Shown: positions 49,056-61,066 of the stretch, piece after piece | Layout: every line of letters begins with the position of its first letter | Position numbering within the stretch: the first letter of the stretch is position 1 | NCBI GenBank assembly: GCA_011033025.1 | Contig: WFMF01000143.1 | Coordinates: 248,001 to 312,000, forward strand | Direction of reading: 5' to 3' | Length of the DNA stretch: 64,000 nt | DNA from: Beroe forskalii | Lineage: Eukaryota; Ctenophora; Nuda; Beroida; Beroidae | Made by a program: the position numbers and the translations under genes | The notes under the pieces: model-generated | Database searches by the model: none | What the model saw: the letters and a program-made list of their open reading frames with translations, nothing else | Told to the model about the DNA's origin: nothing

Positions 49056-52000
49056 TTTTGGCCTCATGGCCAACTCAAAAATTCGATCATTGATACCCTT
49101 ATTATCTCTACCCAGTTCCATTTCATACAACATTATGTTGAAAAAGTTTGCATTAGGCAAAATTCACGACTTCTCGAAAATCCCTTCACATTTCAGTTAA
49201 TAAAATCAACTGGGATAAGTTGAATTTTCATGGTGTTTATATCTGACCCTTCAATTGGGATTAATTTGATGCTATTTTCTTCCTCTGAGTCGTTGTCCTC
49301 ACTTCTTGCTTCACTCTCCCTCCGCCTGAAAGGTCCACCGTCGACTACACTGTCCCCACTAATCTTCCAACGAGTTTCTGGATGACAGCGTATTCGTTCT
49401 TTGAGTACGGCAACAACAGCCTTCCTTTTGGCCCTTTCATCGGCTGTGAGATCTGCAGAGAGATATATGCCATGGTAGTCATCATTGTCCCTGAGCAGAG
49501 GCGCTCTATTCAGCATTTTCCTCGCATTATATGACGACTTGAGACGCAGTCGAAGCGGTCTCTTGTTTCAGACGAACCAGTTCCGATGTACTCACTGGAT
49601 GTCATGACAACATCACTACAATCCATACTCTCAATCAAGTCAGAACACCAATTAGATCTTGATCGGGAATCCATGGAACCAGGGGCTCCATAGATAATGA
49701 TGTTTTTCTTCTTATCGTGTTTCAATAATACTGTCTGAACAGTCATTGGAAACAACATCACCAACATCACTGCCCTTTCCTTGCTGAACTACTTCCGAAT
49801 ACGTCCGTACATTGCTTATTTCAGAAGTTTGCTTTTCAATCTCACTTTTCATCATATTCAGATCGTCCATAACCTTCTGCTCTCTTTCATTCTGCAATGA
49901 AATTGTATCCTCGAGCACACTAAAATGAGCTGCGTGGATTTTCTCTAACCATTTCTGAGCATCAAGTAAACTGTTCATGAGATCCACACAATGATTTGCA
50001 AGTTCTTGTCTGGTGTTTTTCTTGTGAGATAAGATACTTTCCACTGTTCCTGGCCCGCCACATGTAACTTTCTCCAAGATTTTCGCTCTTCTAGACGTAG
50101 TTTTGCTTAGGAACTTAAAGAAATCCGAGTTAGCGTAGCTCTTGTTTTCCATGGTTCGTGGTTTTTGTAATTTGATCGTACTTTAAGTACCAAGAGTCGC
50201 AAGCAGCTGACAGGTGTAACGAAAGATAAAGTGAAAAACGAGAAAATCAAACTGACCAGTGAAAATTCTTAATTTGGCCCAGGAAGGTCGTAGAGACTTT
50301 GTTTTCGGCTTAAAAGAAGCGCAATGGCCATGTTTATATACGACTTGTTAATAAACATATGCCCTAAAATGCTCAGGAACAGAGTTATGGGCGAAAAACT
50401 GTTTTTTGGGCACCCGCGAGACATTGTGGAAGCGATTTTTGGTTTTTGGCCCAGGAAGGTCGTACAGACTTCGTTTTAGGCTTGAAAGAAGCGCAATGAC
50501 CATGTTTATATACAGTACGACTTGTTAACAAACATATGCCCTAAAACGCTCAGGAACAGAGTTATGGGCGAAAAACTGTTTTTTGGGCACCCGCGAGACA
50601 TTGTGGAAGCGATTTTTGCTTTTCGGCGCAGGAAGGTCGTAGAGACTTCGTTTTAGGCTTAAAAGAAGTGCAATGGCCAAGTTTATATACGACTTGTTAA
50701 TAAACACATGCCCTAAAATGCTCAGAAACAGAGTTATGGGCGAAAAACTGATTTTTTGGGCACTCGCAAGACATTGTGGAAGCGATTTTTGTATCTTGGC
50801 CTATGAAAGTCGTAGAGACTTCGTTTTGGACTTATAAGAAGTGAAATGGTCTTTGTTTATATACGGCTTGCTAATAATTATATGCCCTAAAATGCTGAGG
50901 AACCGAGTTATGGGCGAAAAACAGTTTTTAGGCACCTGTTTTCGGCCCAGGAAGGTCATAGAAGCTTGATTTTGAACTTGTACAACTTGTGAATAAAAAT
51001 ATGTCCTCAAATGCTCCAGAACAAGGTTATAGGCGAAACACTGATTTTTTGGTGTTTTGGGCATTTTATTTAGTTTTAAGACAAGGCCAATGCTATTTCT
51101 ACATCTCTGCCCAATAGGCTTGTAGATTTCATTGTAGACCTCAGGTTATTGGCAAAAACCCGATGTTTGGTCAATCATGGGGCATGACTCATTAGACATG
51201 GCTGAAGCAATTTTATATAATCCTAGCTCAGCAAAACACTATGGACTAAGTTTTAAGTATTGCTACACATACAGGTCGTAGAGCTAGGTGTCATCAATGA
51301 TTCATTGATGATGATTGATGATTCATTGATTCAATGAATCATCAATCATCATCAATCATCATCTTTACATTTGCCCAGGCTAATAGTCTACACGGTTGCG
51401 GTTCTTTTTAAGTTTTAAGCCCTTCTTGGGGCAAAGCTGTGATACGAAAATTGTGTTTGCCTTAGTAGGGAGCCCCATATCAGTTTCATCAAATCCATAC
51501 AAGTATGTATATAAACATGACCATTGCATTATTTTGATAAGTTTCAATGACCTTCTTAGGCTGAGATACAGCCCAGGAAAATTGCCTCTACTCAGAAGAA
51601 AACTAAAATTACATAACTTTGTTCTAAAGCATTTTAGGACATATCTTTGATAACAAGTAGTACATAATACACACGCCCATTGCGCGTATTTTAAGCACAC
51701 AATGAAATCTCTACTCAAGACTCTTGGACGAGATACAAAAAATTGCTTCCACAATGTCTCGTGGGTGCCCAAAAAATCAGTTTTTCGCCAATAACTCGGT
51801 TCCTGAGCATTTTAGGGCATATTTTTATTAACAATTCGTATATAAACATGGCCATTGCACTTCTTTCAAGCCTAAAAAGAAGTCTCTACGACCTTCCTGG
51901 GCCGAGATACAAAAATCGCTTCCACAATGTCTTGCGGGTGCCCAAAAACAGTTTTTCGCCCATAACTCTGTTCTTGAGCATTTTAGGGTATATGTTTATT

Positions 52001-52413
52001 AACAAGTCGTATATAAACATGGCCATAACGCTTCTTTTAAGCCTAAAAAGAAGTCTCTACGACCTTCCTGGGCCGAAAACCAAAAATCGCTTCCACAATG
52101 TCTCGCAGGTGCCCAAAAAACAGTTTTTCGCCCATAACTCTGTTCCTGAGCATTTTAGGGCATATGTTTATTAACAAGTCGTATATAAACATGGCCATTG
52201 CGCATCTTTTAAGCCTAAAACGAAGTCTCTACGACCTTCCTGGGCTAAATTACGAATTTTCACTGGTCAGTCGGCTGCGCCTCCGAGACTTTCCGAGACC
52301 CCGGAAAGTCTCGGAAAGTTGCTAGATCGATTTTTTGGGCAAAAAACTATAGAAAACAGTCAAAATCGCTTGGTGTAGAATTTGTTCCTGAAAAAATTAG
52401 GATTTGACTGTAC
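48842..52413. mobile_element. 3.6-kb TIR element carrying an ORF1-like pseudogene and inverted 170-bp arrays
   Basis: Inverted ends GTACAGTCAAATC...GATTTGACTGTAC with ~150-170-bp arms (48842-49012, 52265-52413) are flanked by TA on both sides. Inside, in order: a TAA microsatellite (49014-49053), a broken reverse-strand ORF (49193-50152), five direct copies of a ~170-bp unit (from 50276), a palindromic ATGATTGATGATTCATTGA loop (51290-51365) and at least three copies of the unit in inverted order (about 51745-52245). The unit is the same as in the arms of the element at 5639-9165. TA target use would suit Tc1/mariner-like mobilisation, but there is no transposase. Confidence 0.75.
49193..50152 (-). 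pseudogene. Frameshifted ORF1-like gene (LINE-type), inside the TIR element
   Basis: Three overlapping reverse-strand frames (50152-49712, 49770-49510 and 49516-49193) read as one protein broken by at least two frameshifts. The N-terminal part is coiled coil (LDAQKWLEKIHAAHFSVLED ... MMKSEIEKQTSEISNVRTYS). Next comes a short strand IIIYGAPGS, and the end has LLRDNDDYHGIYLSADLTAD and ERAKRKAVVAVLKERIR. The pattern 'strand, then Y-S-DLT--ER----LV--LK-R' is common in ORF1 or RNA-binding proteins of invertebrate non-LTR elements. No reverse transcriptase lies nearby. The family is inferred from pattern only. Confidence 0.5.
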
Positions 52414-52415
52414 TA

Positions 52416-52719
52416 TTAGATCATAAACATTTTTGCCAAATTCTATTGCACATGTCATAATTCAGGCCTTAAATTATTATTAAACTCATATAAATTACTT
52501 GCTAGTTGAATGTATGAATGACAAAAATTGACCTATATGTAAAAAAATTAACTTAGATTTTTTGTTACTCTTGAATGCATGATTTTAATTTGCATATTTA
52601 TACCTATATTTTAATTATAAATTTACCTTAAACCCCCAAGACATGACATGGTCTATTCGCTGCAACTTTGTACTGTGTTTTATAGATTACAATATAATAT
52701 CAATGATACCCCAGGTATT
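52416..52719. other. AT-rich spacer and promoter side of RMND5
   Basis: CpG-poor, AT-rich. It was continuous with the region left of 48842 before the TIR element inserted. No coding exon seen. Confidence 0.4.
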
Positions 52720-55222
52720 ATGGATGGTATTGGAATCCTAAAGAAAGAGTTCTCTAAAATTGAATCAAAACACAAAGAGCTTGAAGATAGCTTGTCCAAT
52801 GTTGAAGATCTCATAACAGCAGTCTCTAGGAATGAGGCTAGTTAGTTGAGATGATTTTGTGATAATTATTGAAGATCATTACACTGCAATGCGTGGTAAT
52901 CCTCTGCTGTACCTCTGAAAGCAATGCAACATGATGGCTGCAAGGTGACATGACACATACTGTTTCAGGACCTTGACACATCTTGGTACCTGACACAGGT
53001 ACAGAGTGAGCTGTCCAGCATATCTGCTTCACACAAAGACTGGCATGGAGCCATCAGCCGCTTCGGGAAATTCATAGATAAACAACTAACCGAAAACGTG
53101 TCTTCATTCACAAACAAGTAATGATTTGTTATCATTTTTCATAGATAAGTGGGGAAAATTCCAACCGCGTTCTATGTAAATGCCTAGCTAGATAGCTCAG
53201 TTTCCCCCAATTATATTTCTTTCAATCAGATCAACTTGCTTATTTGGAAACTACAATATGTATGCATCTTATCTCTTGTTTCAGAGATCTGGTTACTGGA
53301 AGGAACATTCAGCTCTTACACCAGTTGATCTGTGAGCACTTCTTACGACAGGTAATTGTACATATTTTTAGGCATATAATTTGATTCTAAGTCCATCTTA
53401 AAATGTTGATACATAGGATTATTCATAATTTGGGTCACTGAATACAAACAATCCCGGCCCTATACACTCACAATTCACATCGATCGATACACTGAATACA
53501 CACAATTCACACGATTCGATGCACTGAATATACAAACAATTCACCCCGCATGTGCAGGGTAGTTTGGAACTGGTTGAAAAGTTTCTGTCCGAGAGTGGGT
53601 ATCAGTTAAATGACAACAAGAAACGTCCTTTCGTGGAACTCAACCAGATCGTAGCTGCTCTGAGGAACAGGGATCTGAAGCCTGCCCTAGTGTGGTGTGA
53701 AGTTAACCGAACAGCTCTCAAAAACAGGTAATTAAGTTAAAATGTCGAAAATTCCTTATAATATTGAAAATTCCATATCAGAAGACGGTGACAAATCAGC
53801 AGAAAATTTTGTTGTCGAATGGGATGCGGTTTAGACTGTGAGTGAAAATAAGCAAAGTATTGTAAATCTCTCACCAATTTCAGGAACAGTTCTCTGGAGT
53901 TCATGCTACACAGACTTAACTTCATCTCTCTGATTGAGAGACGAGAAACTTCTGCTGCCCTACAGTACGCTCAAATCCTAGGTGGCTTTGTTTTATCGAT
54001 TAACTCGAATCATCAGAAGAGCAGAATTTTTTGTTATGCCCGAGTATTAATAACTTTGTAAGACATATGGATGAGCTCCTGAATTAGAATCACTAATCAT
54101 CAAGTTAGCTGACTATTCATTTCCACCCGTTCAGGTCAGTATGTTAGTACCCACAAGAGACAGCTCCAGAAGCTCATGGGGTGTCTACTCTATGTCACTA
54201 ATGGGGTTGAAAACTCTCCATACCATGTAATTATCTTATAAACGGTATATAGTTCGTTTTGAGACTTGATTTTGACAGGAACCAGAGTTTTCAGCTCTTA
54301 GATAACATATTATGCCATTTTCCTTCTGATAGAAATGTACATAACTTTGGAACAGTCCAGCACAAGTTGATGCCCCATTATTATTTCCAGGATATCGTGG
54401 ACCCTCACAACTGGGTGGAGATCTGTGACATGTTCACGAAGGAAGCTTGCTCCTTGATGGGGCTTTCTAAGGAGTCCCCGCTCTCTATAACAGTGGATGC
54501 GGGCTGCAAGGCTCTCCCTGCTCTCAACTCTATACGACAGGTTGCTTTAGGAGACAGTTATTCAGTGGGAATAAATCTAGTTACAGTTCTTTGTAGGGAA
54601 AATGCAAATTGTAGCTTAACAAAATATTGTAACAGCGATAGTATTTTTTGTATTATTGTCTGCGTTGTGTTATATGAATCTTGTGTTATATGAATCTTGA
54701 TATGAATCTTGATATTAGACTGCAATATTATGTTTCTCAGCTATGTTATGATATCCGACAGGTAATGGAAGCCAAACAGTTGTGGGGTCTGAAAGACGAG
54801 TTACCGTGTGAAGTGGAACTTGGACCTTCCTGTCAGTTCCACTCCATCTTCGCTTGTCCTATCCTTAGGTTGGTTAGGTTTCTTATCGCAAATAACAAGT
54901 GAAGTACAGCAAGTAGCTTTCACGTGTTATCTGGATCATTTAAAGATATTCATAGCAGTCGAAGACGTACTTCTATTTGTTCTAGAACTGTTTCTTGTTC
55001 TAAATTTGTTATATGAGTGTTGTTAAACTTTCATTTTTTAAACTACTCATAGCAAAAATCTTCAGGGCCCAATCAACAAAGACGAATCCGCCAATGAGAC
55101 TCGAGTGTGGGCACGTGATATCGTGTGATGCCCTGAAGAGACTTACCATTTCAAACAAGGTGAAGTGTCCGTATTGTCCGCAAGAAACCAGTCCTAGTGA
55201 AGCTAAAGAAATATACTTTTGA
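52720..55222 (+). CDS. RMND5A: RMND5, catalytic RING subunit of the GID/CTLH ubiquitin ligase
   Basis: Exons 52720-52840, (candidate 23-bp micro-exon 52922-52944), 52969-53117, 53285-53351, 53558-53727, 53884-53981, 54135-54226, 54391-54540, 54762-54868 and 55066-55222 (TGA) join in phase to about 377 residues; vertebrate RMND5A has 391. The LisH/CTLH part contains [47 protein letters not shown] and ALQYAQIL. The C-terminal part has [35 protein letters not shown] and the incomplete [18 protein letters not shown]...[11 protein letters not shown], as usual in Rmd5 proteins. It pairs with MAEA (the second RING) to ubiquitinate targets in nucleus and cytosol. Without the micro-exon, exon 1 (phase 1) cannot join exon 3 (phase 0). 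Confidence 0.9.
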
Positions 55223-56499
55223 AGGAGTAGGCGAAAGTTGACATGACAAGAAAATGTAAAGCTCAACTTATGAATGAAAATTAATTTGACTTTTCGATAA
55301 TTCATCCGTTATATAACCTGTACCAATACTTGTGTTTAAAGTTTCATCCCCTGTTGTGTTTGGGTACCCAGCGGTTTTGAGAAATTTCGAGAACTAGTAC
55401 TATCAATTCTCACAACCCATAGTTTCAAAATTTCAAAGCTTGGTATAATTAATGCGTTCAAAATGTTGTACAATAGCGTGTTGCATTGCCGTTGAACACA
55501 ATTGGATAACGACTGATCACCCAAAAGCAACTATTGTCGAAAAGTTACTAGTTAGTAAAACGGCCGTTAGAATTATATGAGAGAAATCCTTATTATTGAT
55601 GCGTGTCTTGCATTTTACCTGTCGTCCCCAGTCCCTACCACGAGGTATATGGGGATACAGGACGACAAACTGTTAAATGTTGAATGTTATACCAGGCTTT
55701 GGGTGTACACTTTTAGCTCAGCCCTCTTATTGGCCTTTTGAATAGTTCCTGTTGACTGTACGTTATTACGAACGTTTGGCTTTTTGATGTGTTTTGAATG
55801 CCAGAATTATCGTTTGAATTTGGGCATATCTTGAGTGTTATTAGTTCAAGATTTCTATTTTCTTATAGAACTTTTGTCTTTTATTCGTTACCAGGGAAGC
55901 TTTCTTTTTTGTAACGAGTACTGCTAAGTTTGAATTGTATATTTATTGAGATTAACTGTCATATATGTATCAATTAATCTTGGAATTTAATTTCAGCAGT
56001 TATTTCCAAAAGTTATTTTCCTTTGCTTAAATTTACCAAAATTTTCCACTTCATACTGTAACAGATATTAGAATATTAGATGGATACATCAATAGGTGTT
56101 CCCTAAAATCACATTTGTTAGGATGAAACCCCCATTTGTTTCATGATCCTTGGCGTAAATTCTCCAACAATTTGCAGCATATCATTTGTCACGAACATCT
56201 TCTGCGAAAGGGTCTTCTTTGGAATTGAGTGTTGCGCGCAGAATGTAAATTCTGATGCATGTAGCGCAAAATTTCGATTAAGCCGCGCGCGCGTTGTGAA
56301 CGTATTTTGCTTGAATTGGTGATACGCTCGCGCCGCGCATCTATTTCAATTTATGGCTCGCTAATTTGGACGTCCTGTGGACGAATCAATACCTCATCAA
56401 TGATAACAGCCGTTCAATTTTCTTTCCAAATACAAATAAAACAAAACTTCTGGTTATGTCGAACTTCGAAAGAACACTGAATATATTTTCTTGATGGTC
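55223..56499. other. Intergenic stretch between convergent genes
   Basis: Spacer between RMND5 (+) and the ShKT-tailed papain gene (-). The part at 56230-56350 is CG-rich (GCGCGCG). No gene seen. Confidence 0.4.
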
Positions 56500-56572
56500 T
56501 CAGGCGTCTGACGGACGCCTTAGGTATTGTCTGACGGACGCTTTAAGTCTGTTCTGACGGACGCATTGAAAC
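56500..56572. repeat. ~28-bp tandem repeat in the 3' UTR of the ShKT-tailed gene
   Basis: TCTGACGGACGC occurs three times with related spacers (CTTAGGTATTG, TTTAAGTCTGT), directly after the reverse-strand stop codon at 56573. Confidence 0.75.
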
Positions 56573-59500
56573 TTAGCACACGCCGCACGATTCCTTGCAA
56601 TGTTTCAACATGAAATTAGGTACAGTGTCGCAGTAACCGTCTTCAGCCCAGCCGGAACAATTCACATCGTTGTCTCCACATTCTGAAACAATGTCATATC
56701 AATACGGTATTGCTGATAACGCTCAAACATAGGTAAATCGGTAAATCAGTAACAGGATTCTAAAAAGTAGCATTGAATGGCTTCAGAAACCAGGAAGATT
56801 CATACATGTAAGAAAGAATGAAAGTAATTTTACTCGATTGGATGAAGATATATTACCGCATTGGTGGCAGGACTTGGGGCATTTCGCGAACATCTCCTCG
56901 GCCTCCCAAGAATTGGAGTAACATCCTCCATTAGCTGCTAAATCCGGGCAAGAGGCGTCCGTATCAACACAGGCATCTGCCTCTGGATAAATACGAGGAT
57001 TAAATATAAAAGCATAAACAGGTCAACGGACAGGTTGTCGGTACAACAGAAAAGCTTGCATATTGGATACACACAAATAAAAGTTCCATCAAAATAAGGA
57101 CTGCAGCATGGCATATTTGACAACTGCCCGGTGTTTCATAGAGCTCGGGAGCTGAAGGAATTGATAACTCACCACAGAGTTCGCAGGTCTCCCTACAATG
57201 GTACTTCATCCAGTCAACGTAGATATCGCAGCCGTTGTCTTGACCCCAATGCGAACAGGACTCATGGTTATCACCACAGCTACATTGGTGGCAGGAGTAC
57301 GGACAATCCTCTAAGATCTCCCAGGTTAGGTAACATTCGCCATTCGCAGCCCGTGTTGGGCAGTCTGTGTTCTTGTCTGCGCATTCAGGTTCCGGAACAG
57401 GCTCTGTAGTAGGCTCGGAATCTGGGATAAATCATTAAAAGAAACTTAAGTTCCGGATTGCCGAATGAATTCATACCAATTTCATCACTTTAGCACTTTG
57501 AATTCGTGAACTAGTCCAATAATAATTATTCAAATAATTGAATTGTTGTACCATTCTAACTCACCACTGCATAGTTCACACGCCTTTCTGCAGTGGTATT
57601 CCATCCACCCAGGATTGGAAGTACAGACTCCGTCCGCTGCCCAATTCGGACAGTAGTCGTGGTTATCGCCGCAGCTACATTGGTGGCAGGAATCCGGGCA
57701 CTCATCCAAGATTTCCCAGGATTGGTAGCAGGCACCAGCTGCAGCTCTGGCAGCGCAGTCTGAGCTCTTGTCAACACAATCTGGGAAATGGGAATTATAG
57801 GACTTAATTATGCAGTAAGTGATAACGATTTCACGGATCGGGTCTTTAGATAAGATTCACATGATTATAATTTATGAGTACTTTATTCATCCTCTTTTGA
57901 CTCGATGGTTCAAGTACAAATTTATCATAGAGTTAAAGAGAATAAATAAAGTATTCATGAAAAGTAATCGCGCCCAAGAATCTTGAGTATCTTGTAAGTT
58001 AGTCCGCTAACATAATAACAGCTCTAAAGCTCTGATATAAAGGGAAGCAGCTATGATACGTATAATTATATGAAACACTATCAGGCACCTACCACCATCA
58101 GGTTCAGGGGCCTCTGTTGGCTCCGGCTCAGGCTTCTCGGTCGGTTCTGGTTCTGCGGGGATATTTGGACTAAAGTATTTGTTTTAGGAGAGTTTCTGCG
58201 AGCGCAAATTGTACCAGTAACCACACAAAAACAACTTTTTGACTATCAATTGCAACAGCCCCCATGCGCCATTAAAGGGTTTATCTCCACCCGCTCAGTT
58301 CCATTCCACAGCACCCACCTGGTTCAGGCTGTGGTTCAGGTTCCTGGTCCTCGCCTTCCTCGCACACATCACACGACAGTTTGCAGTCCACCAGCATGTA
58401 GTTAGGATTCCTCTCACATTCCCCCCATCCGGCCCACTTCTTGCAACTCTCGTTGTTGTCACCACAGATACCTGAGGTTCGATTTGTAGAAATGAAATTT
58501 AGACCGAAGAAGAAAAAAGTGAACTCCAATCAAAATGTGAAATAAGATAAATTAATGAATTCCAATCAAAATGTAGAATTTTAGAATCAATCATCCCCAA
58601 TTTCCTTTAAATTCTAAGAGTATGACTCACCACACTGATGACATGACTTTTTGCACTGTGTCAAGCATGTAGTTAGGATTATTAAAGCATTCGCCCCAGT
58701 TAGACCACATTACACAGTTTATGTGGCTGTCTGCGCAACTTGAGAGACAGAACAGGCGGTTATTCCTTGATTTCAGTGAACCGTCGGATTTTGATTTTGT
58801 AGGTATGAAGAGCTTTCAAATACGCTAATGTGACTTTAGATTCGGTGTATTTCAAGTAATTTCAACAGATGGACAGATAGCCACATACTTGGGTCAGGTG
58901 TAGGAACGAACACAGGAGGCTCATCAGTGGGCTCGCCAAGGGGTCTCACCACGGGGTAATACCCAAAGTCCGCCACACGACAGGTGTTGGCGCCCCTCAC
59001 TACCCGCATATACCCCTGCTCTCCCCAACCAGTCCCAAAACTGTTCTTCAGAGTGAAGGTAGTGGGGGTGTAGGCCACAGCAGTCACGGCATGTGTTGGG
59101 TTGTCGAACAGACAGTCGCAATCCTTCAAACCGTCGTAAACACCTGGGGAATAAGGGGACATATTAATAAGTAGAATAACTAGATGGATTACTAGATGGT
59201 TTTTGAATGGCGATTGATATGCCGGTTTCATTATTCAAACGTAAACACCAGAGCTGTAGATGTATGCGTCTCCTTTGAAAATTATTGACACAGCAACTGG
59301 TGAGATAGCAACAGCGGCAGCAAGACCATCATCCCCAGCCTCAGCATCCACAGCAACGTACTTCTGTAGGTACCCGTCAGTGAGGTAGGCTGTTGTGAAA
59401 CGCAAGGAAATTATTATAAATTAAGTAGAAAAGAATGCTATGATAAATTTTCTAATGCTCTTCAAAGTTGAAGTTAATTTCAAAATTAATCAAATTTTTC

Positions 59501-60971
59501 TTCAAAAAGGAAAAAGGGAGTCGCTATTTTAAGCTGCATATCCCTAGATAATAATCTCGTCACAACAGGAATATCACGTTACCATACCCGTCAGTGAGGA
59601 TGTTGGAGGTGTACTTGTTCTTATAGCAATCACCCTTGTAAGACTTTGTCGGAAAGTCTGACTCTGACGCGAGAGATCGAGTTCGGCGGATCATGTCCCA
59701 GGCGTCGTAATAATAACCACCCTGACAAGCGTCATAAGATTGGGTCAGGAATAGAGAAACGGAGGAAGATTCAAAATGACGAAATCGTTCTACTCGATAA
59801 CAGGTGGATAGGAAAAATCAAGGTTCAAGAGTGTATGAACTTAAAACAATCCAAGCTATCAATTTCCGATTCTAAACCATGACAAAGGTCCACACGAACC
59901 TTTGTTGTGTTTTAACCTGTATTTCACCCACCCTGGCAAGCGTCATAGCTGGGGTAGGAGTGTTCGTATGTGCATTCCAGGACTTGCTGGTTGGAGAAAG
60001 ACTTGATTACTCCCGTAGCAATGGTGTAGGCTCCTTCCAGCGCTGCCACAGCCGCGTAGGCAAACCCAGCACTGCACTTCTCAGTACCATCAGCCTGGAG
60101 CCCTGAAAAGAGGTGAAAATGGTGATAAAAGTGGGTACAACAAGACATAAGCAATTCACTTTTATGAAAAAACTAAAGTTTCACAATTTCATGAAGAGTG
60201 AGTCATGTTTTCTATTCCTATTTGACAACCCATATTCACTTACCCTGATTCTTGACAGCAGTAACTATGAACTTACCCTGATTCTTGACAGCTGTAACGA
60301 CGTTGTAGTCCCTCCAATCCTTGGAGCTGGGAGTAGACCGGGTCTTCAGCAGAGGAGTATCCTCTTCGTCTCCCCGGAAGTTATCCGTAATGTTTGCCAT
60401 CCCCACCAGTTGCTTCTTCTCCGGTAGAGTCAGGTCTACGAACTGGTTGAGGGTGCACCTGTATACCTGCTCCTCGTTACACTTTATCACGTCTTCCAGG
60501 CTGTTCCTGAAAAATGGTAAGTGTTAGATTAGAGTTAGAACTGATTAAGGTTAGAAATGGTTAGACTTAGAAAGTTAGAAAAATTCAGTGAATCAGAGGT
60601 GAGCACGAAATCTGAAATAGCTCTAAGTTTTGACGATATAATAGAGTAATACTGAAAAGGGGCGGTATGTATTTGCAAAAAATACGCTTTATAACCGAGA
60701 ACAAGAAAATCTTGCAACAGCATTGTGATCTTGTGGCATTGATCCCTCATCCAATGCCACAGTTTGGAAAAGAAAGGTGCCGGTAACATACCTGAAAAGT
60801 CTGAGTCTGAACTTCATCTCGTTCTCCTTATACGACTTGCCGTGATCGACCAGGAAGCGGTTGAACCTCTCAGCCAGCTTATCTTGAGACTCCAGCGCTT
60901 CTCTCATCCAAGCATCAGGGAGGACCTCGTGCAGTAAGAACAGGCAGGAAACAGACGAGTAAAACCAACAT
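56573..60971 (-). CDS. Papain-family (C1A) protein lacking the catalytic Cys, with an array of ShKT domains
   Basis: Exons (minus): 60971-60792, 60506-60277, 60102-59933, 59721-59583, 59389-59249, 59143-58889, 58471-58319, 58152-58096, 57780-57565, 57421-57173, 56982-56857 and 56682-56573; about 675 residues. Order: signal peptide (MLVLLVCFLPVLTA), I29-type propeptide (LAERFNRFLVDHGKSYKENE, NQFVDLT), mature domain from SSKDWRDYNVVTAVKNQG. The oxyanion Gln (KNQG), His (PTHAV) and Asn (KNSFGTGWG) are present, but the segment that should hold the active-site Cys reads EKCSAGFAYAAVAALEG, with Gly at the Cys position. It is thus probably not a protease. After an acidic Pro/Glu linker there are seven ShKT-type six-Cys domains. 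ShKT is named after a sea-anemone channel blocker but is common in secreted proteins; toxicity is not implied. Odd points: a 1-nt shift near 60933 between signal and propeptide, a GG-starting intron at 59932, a decayed ShKT exon at 58739-58631. Confidence 0.75.
58631..58739 (-). pseudogene. Decayed ShKT exon within the papain-ShKT gene
   Basis: It encodes a recognisable ShKT start (CADSHINCVMWSNWGECFNN) and end (CKKSCHQC), but the two are in different frames because of one extra base near 58663. The expected 3' splice site reads AA instead of AG (58741-58740), while the 5' splice site (GTGAGT at 58630) is intact. Its neighbours are both phase 1, so skipping it keeps the frame. It could instead be a sequence error at two places. 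Confidence 0.6.
60238..60300 (-). repeat. Duplicated exon end and 5' splice site in the papain-ShKT gene
   Basis: On the minus strand GTTACAGCTGTCAAGAATCA + GG|GTAAGT (boundary 60277) is followed 33 bases later by GTTACTGCTGTCAAGAATCA + GG|GTAAGT (boundary 60244). Both donors are strong. The copy is in frame, so use of the distal donor adds 11 residues (KFIVTAVKNQG) before the next exon. Confidence 0.85.
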
Positions 60972-61058
60972 CTTATAGAATATCTTCTCTCTTAGGTAGA
61001 GAATATTAAACCACGGTGTATCAAATACGATATTGTGAGGAGGGATTTGATGGGATGG

Positions 61059-61066
61059 TTTATATA
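61059..61066 (-). promoter_or_regulatory. TATA box of the papain-ShKT gene
   Basis: TATATAAA on the minus strand, about 90 bases before the predicted ATG at 60971. Confidence 0.55.

Noticed and set aside
57131..57807. Plus-strand open frames of about 90 codons over the ShKT region
   Set aside because: They are antisense to well-supported ShKT exons with intact splice sites.
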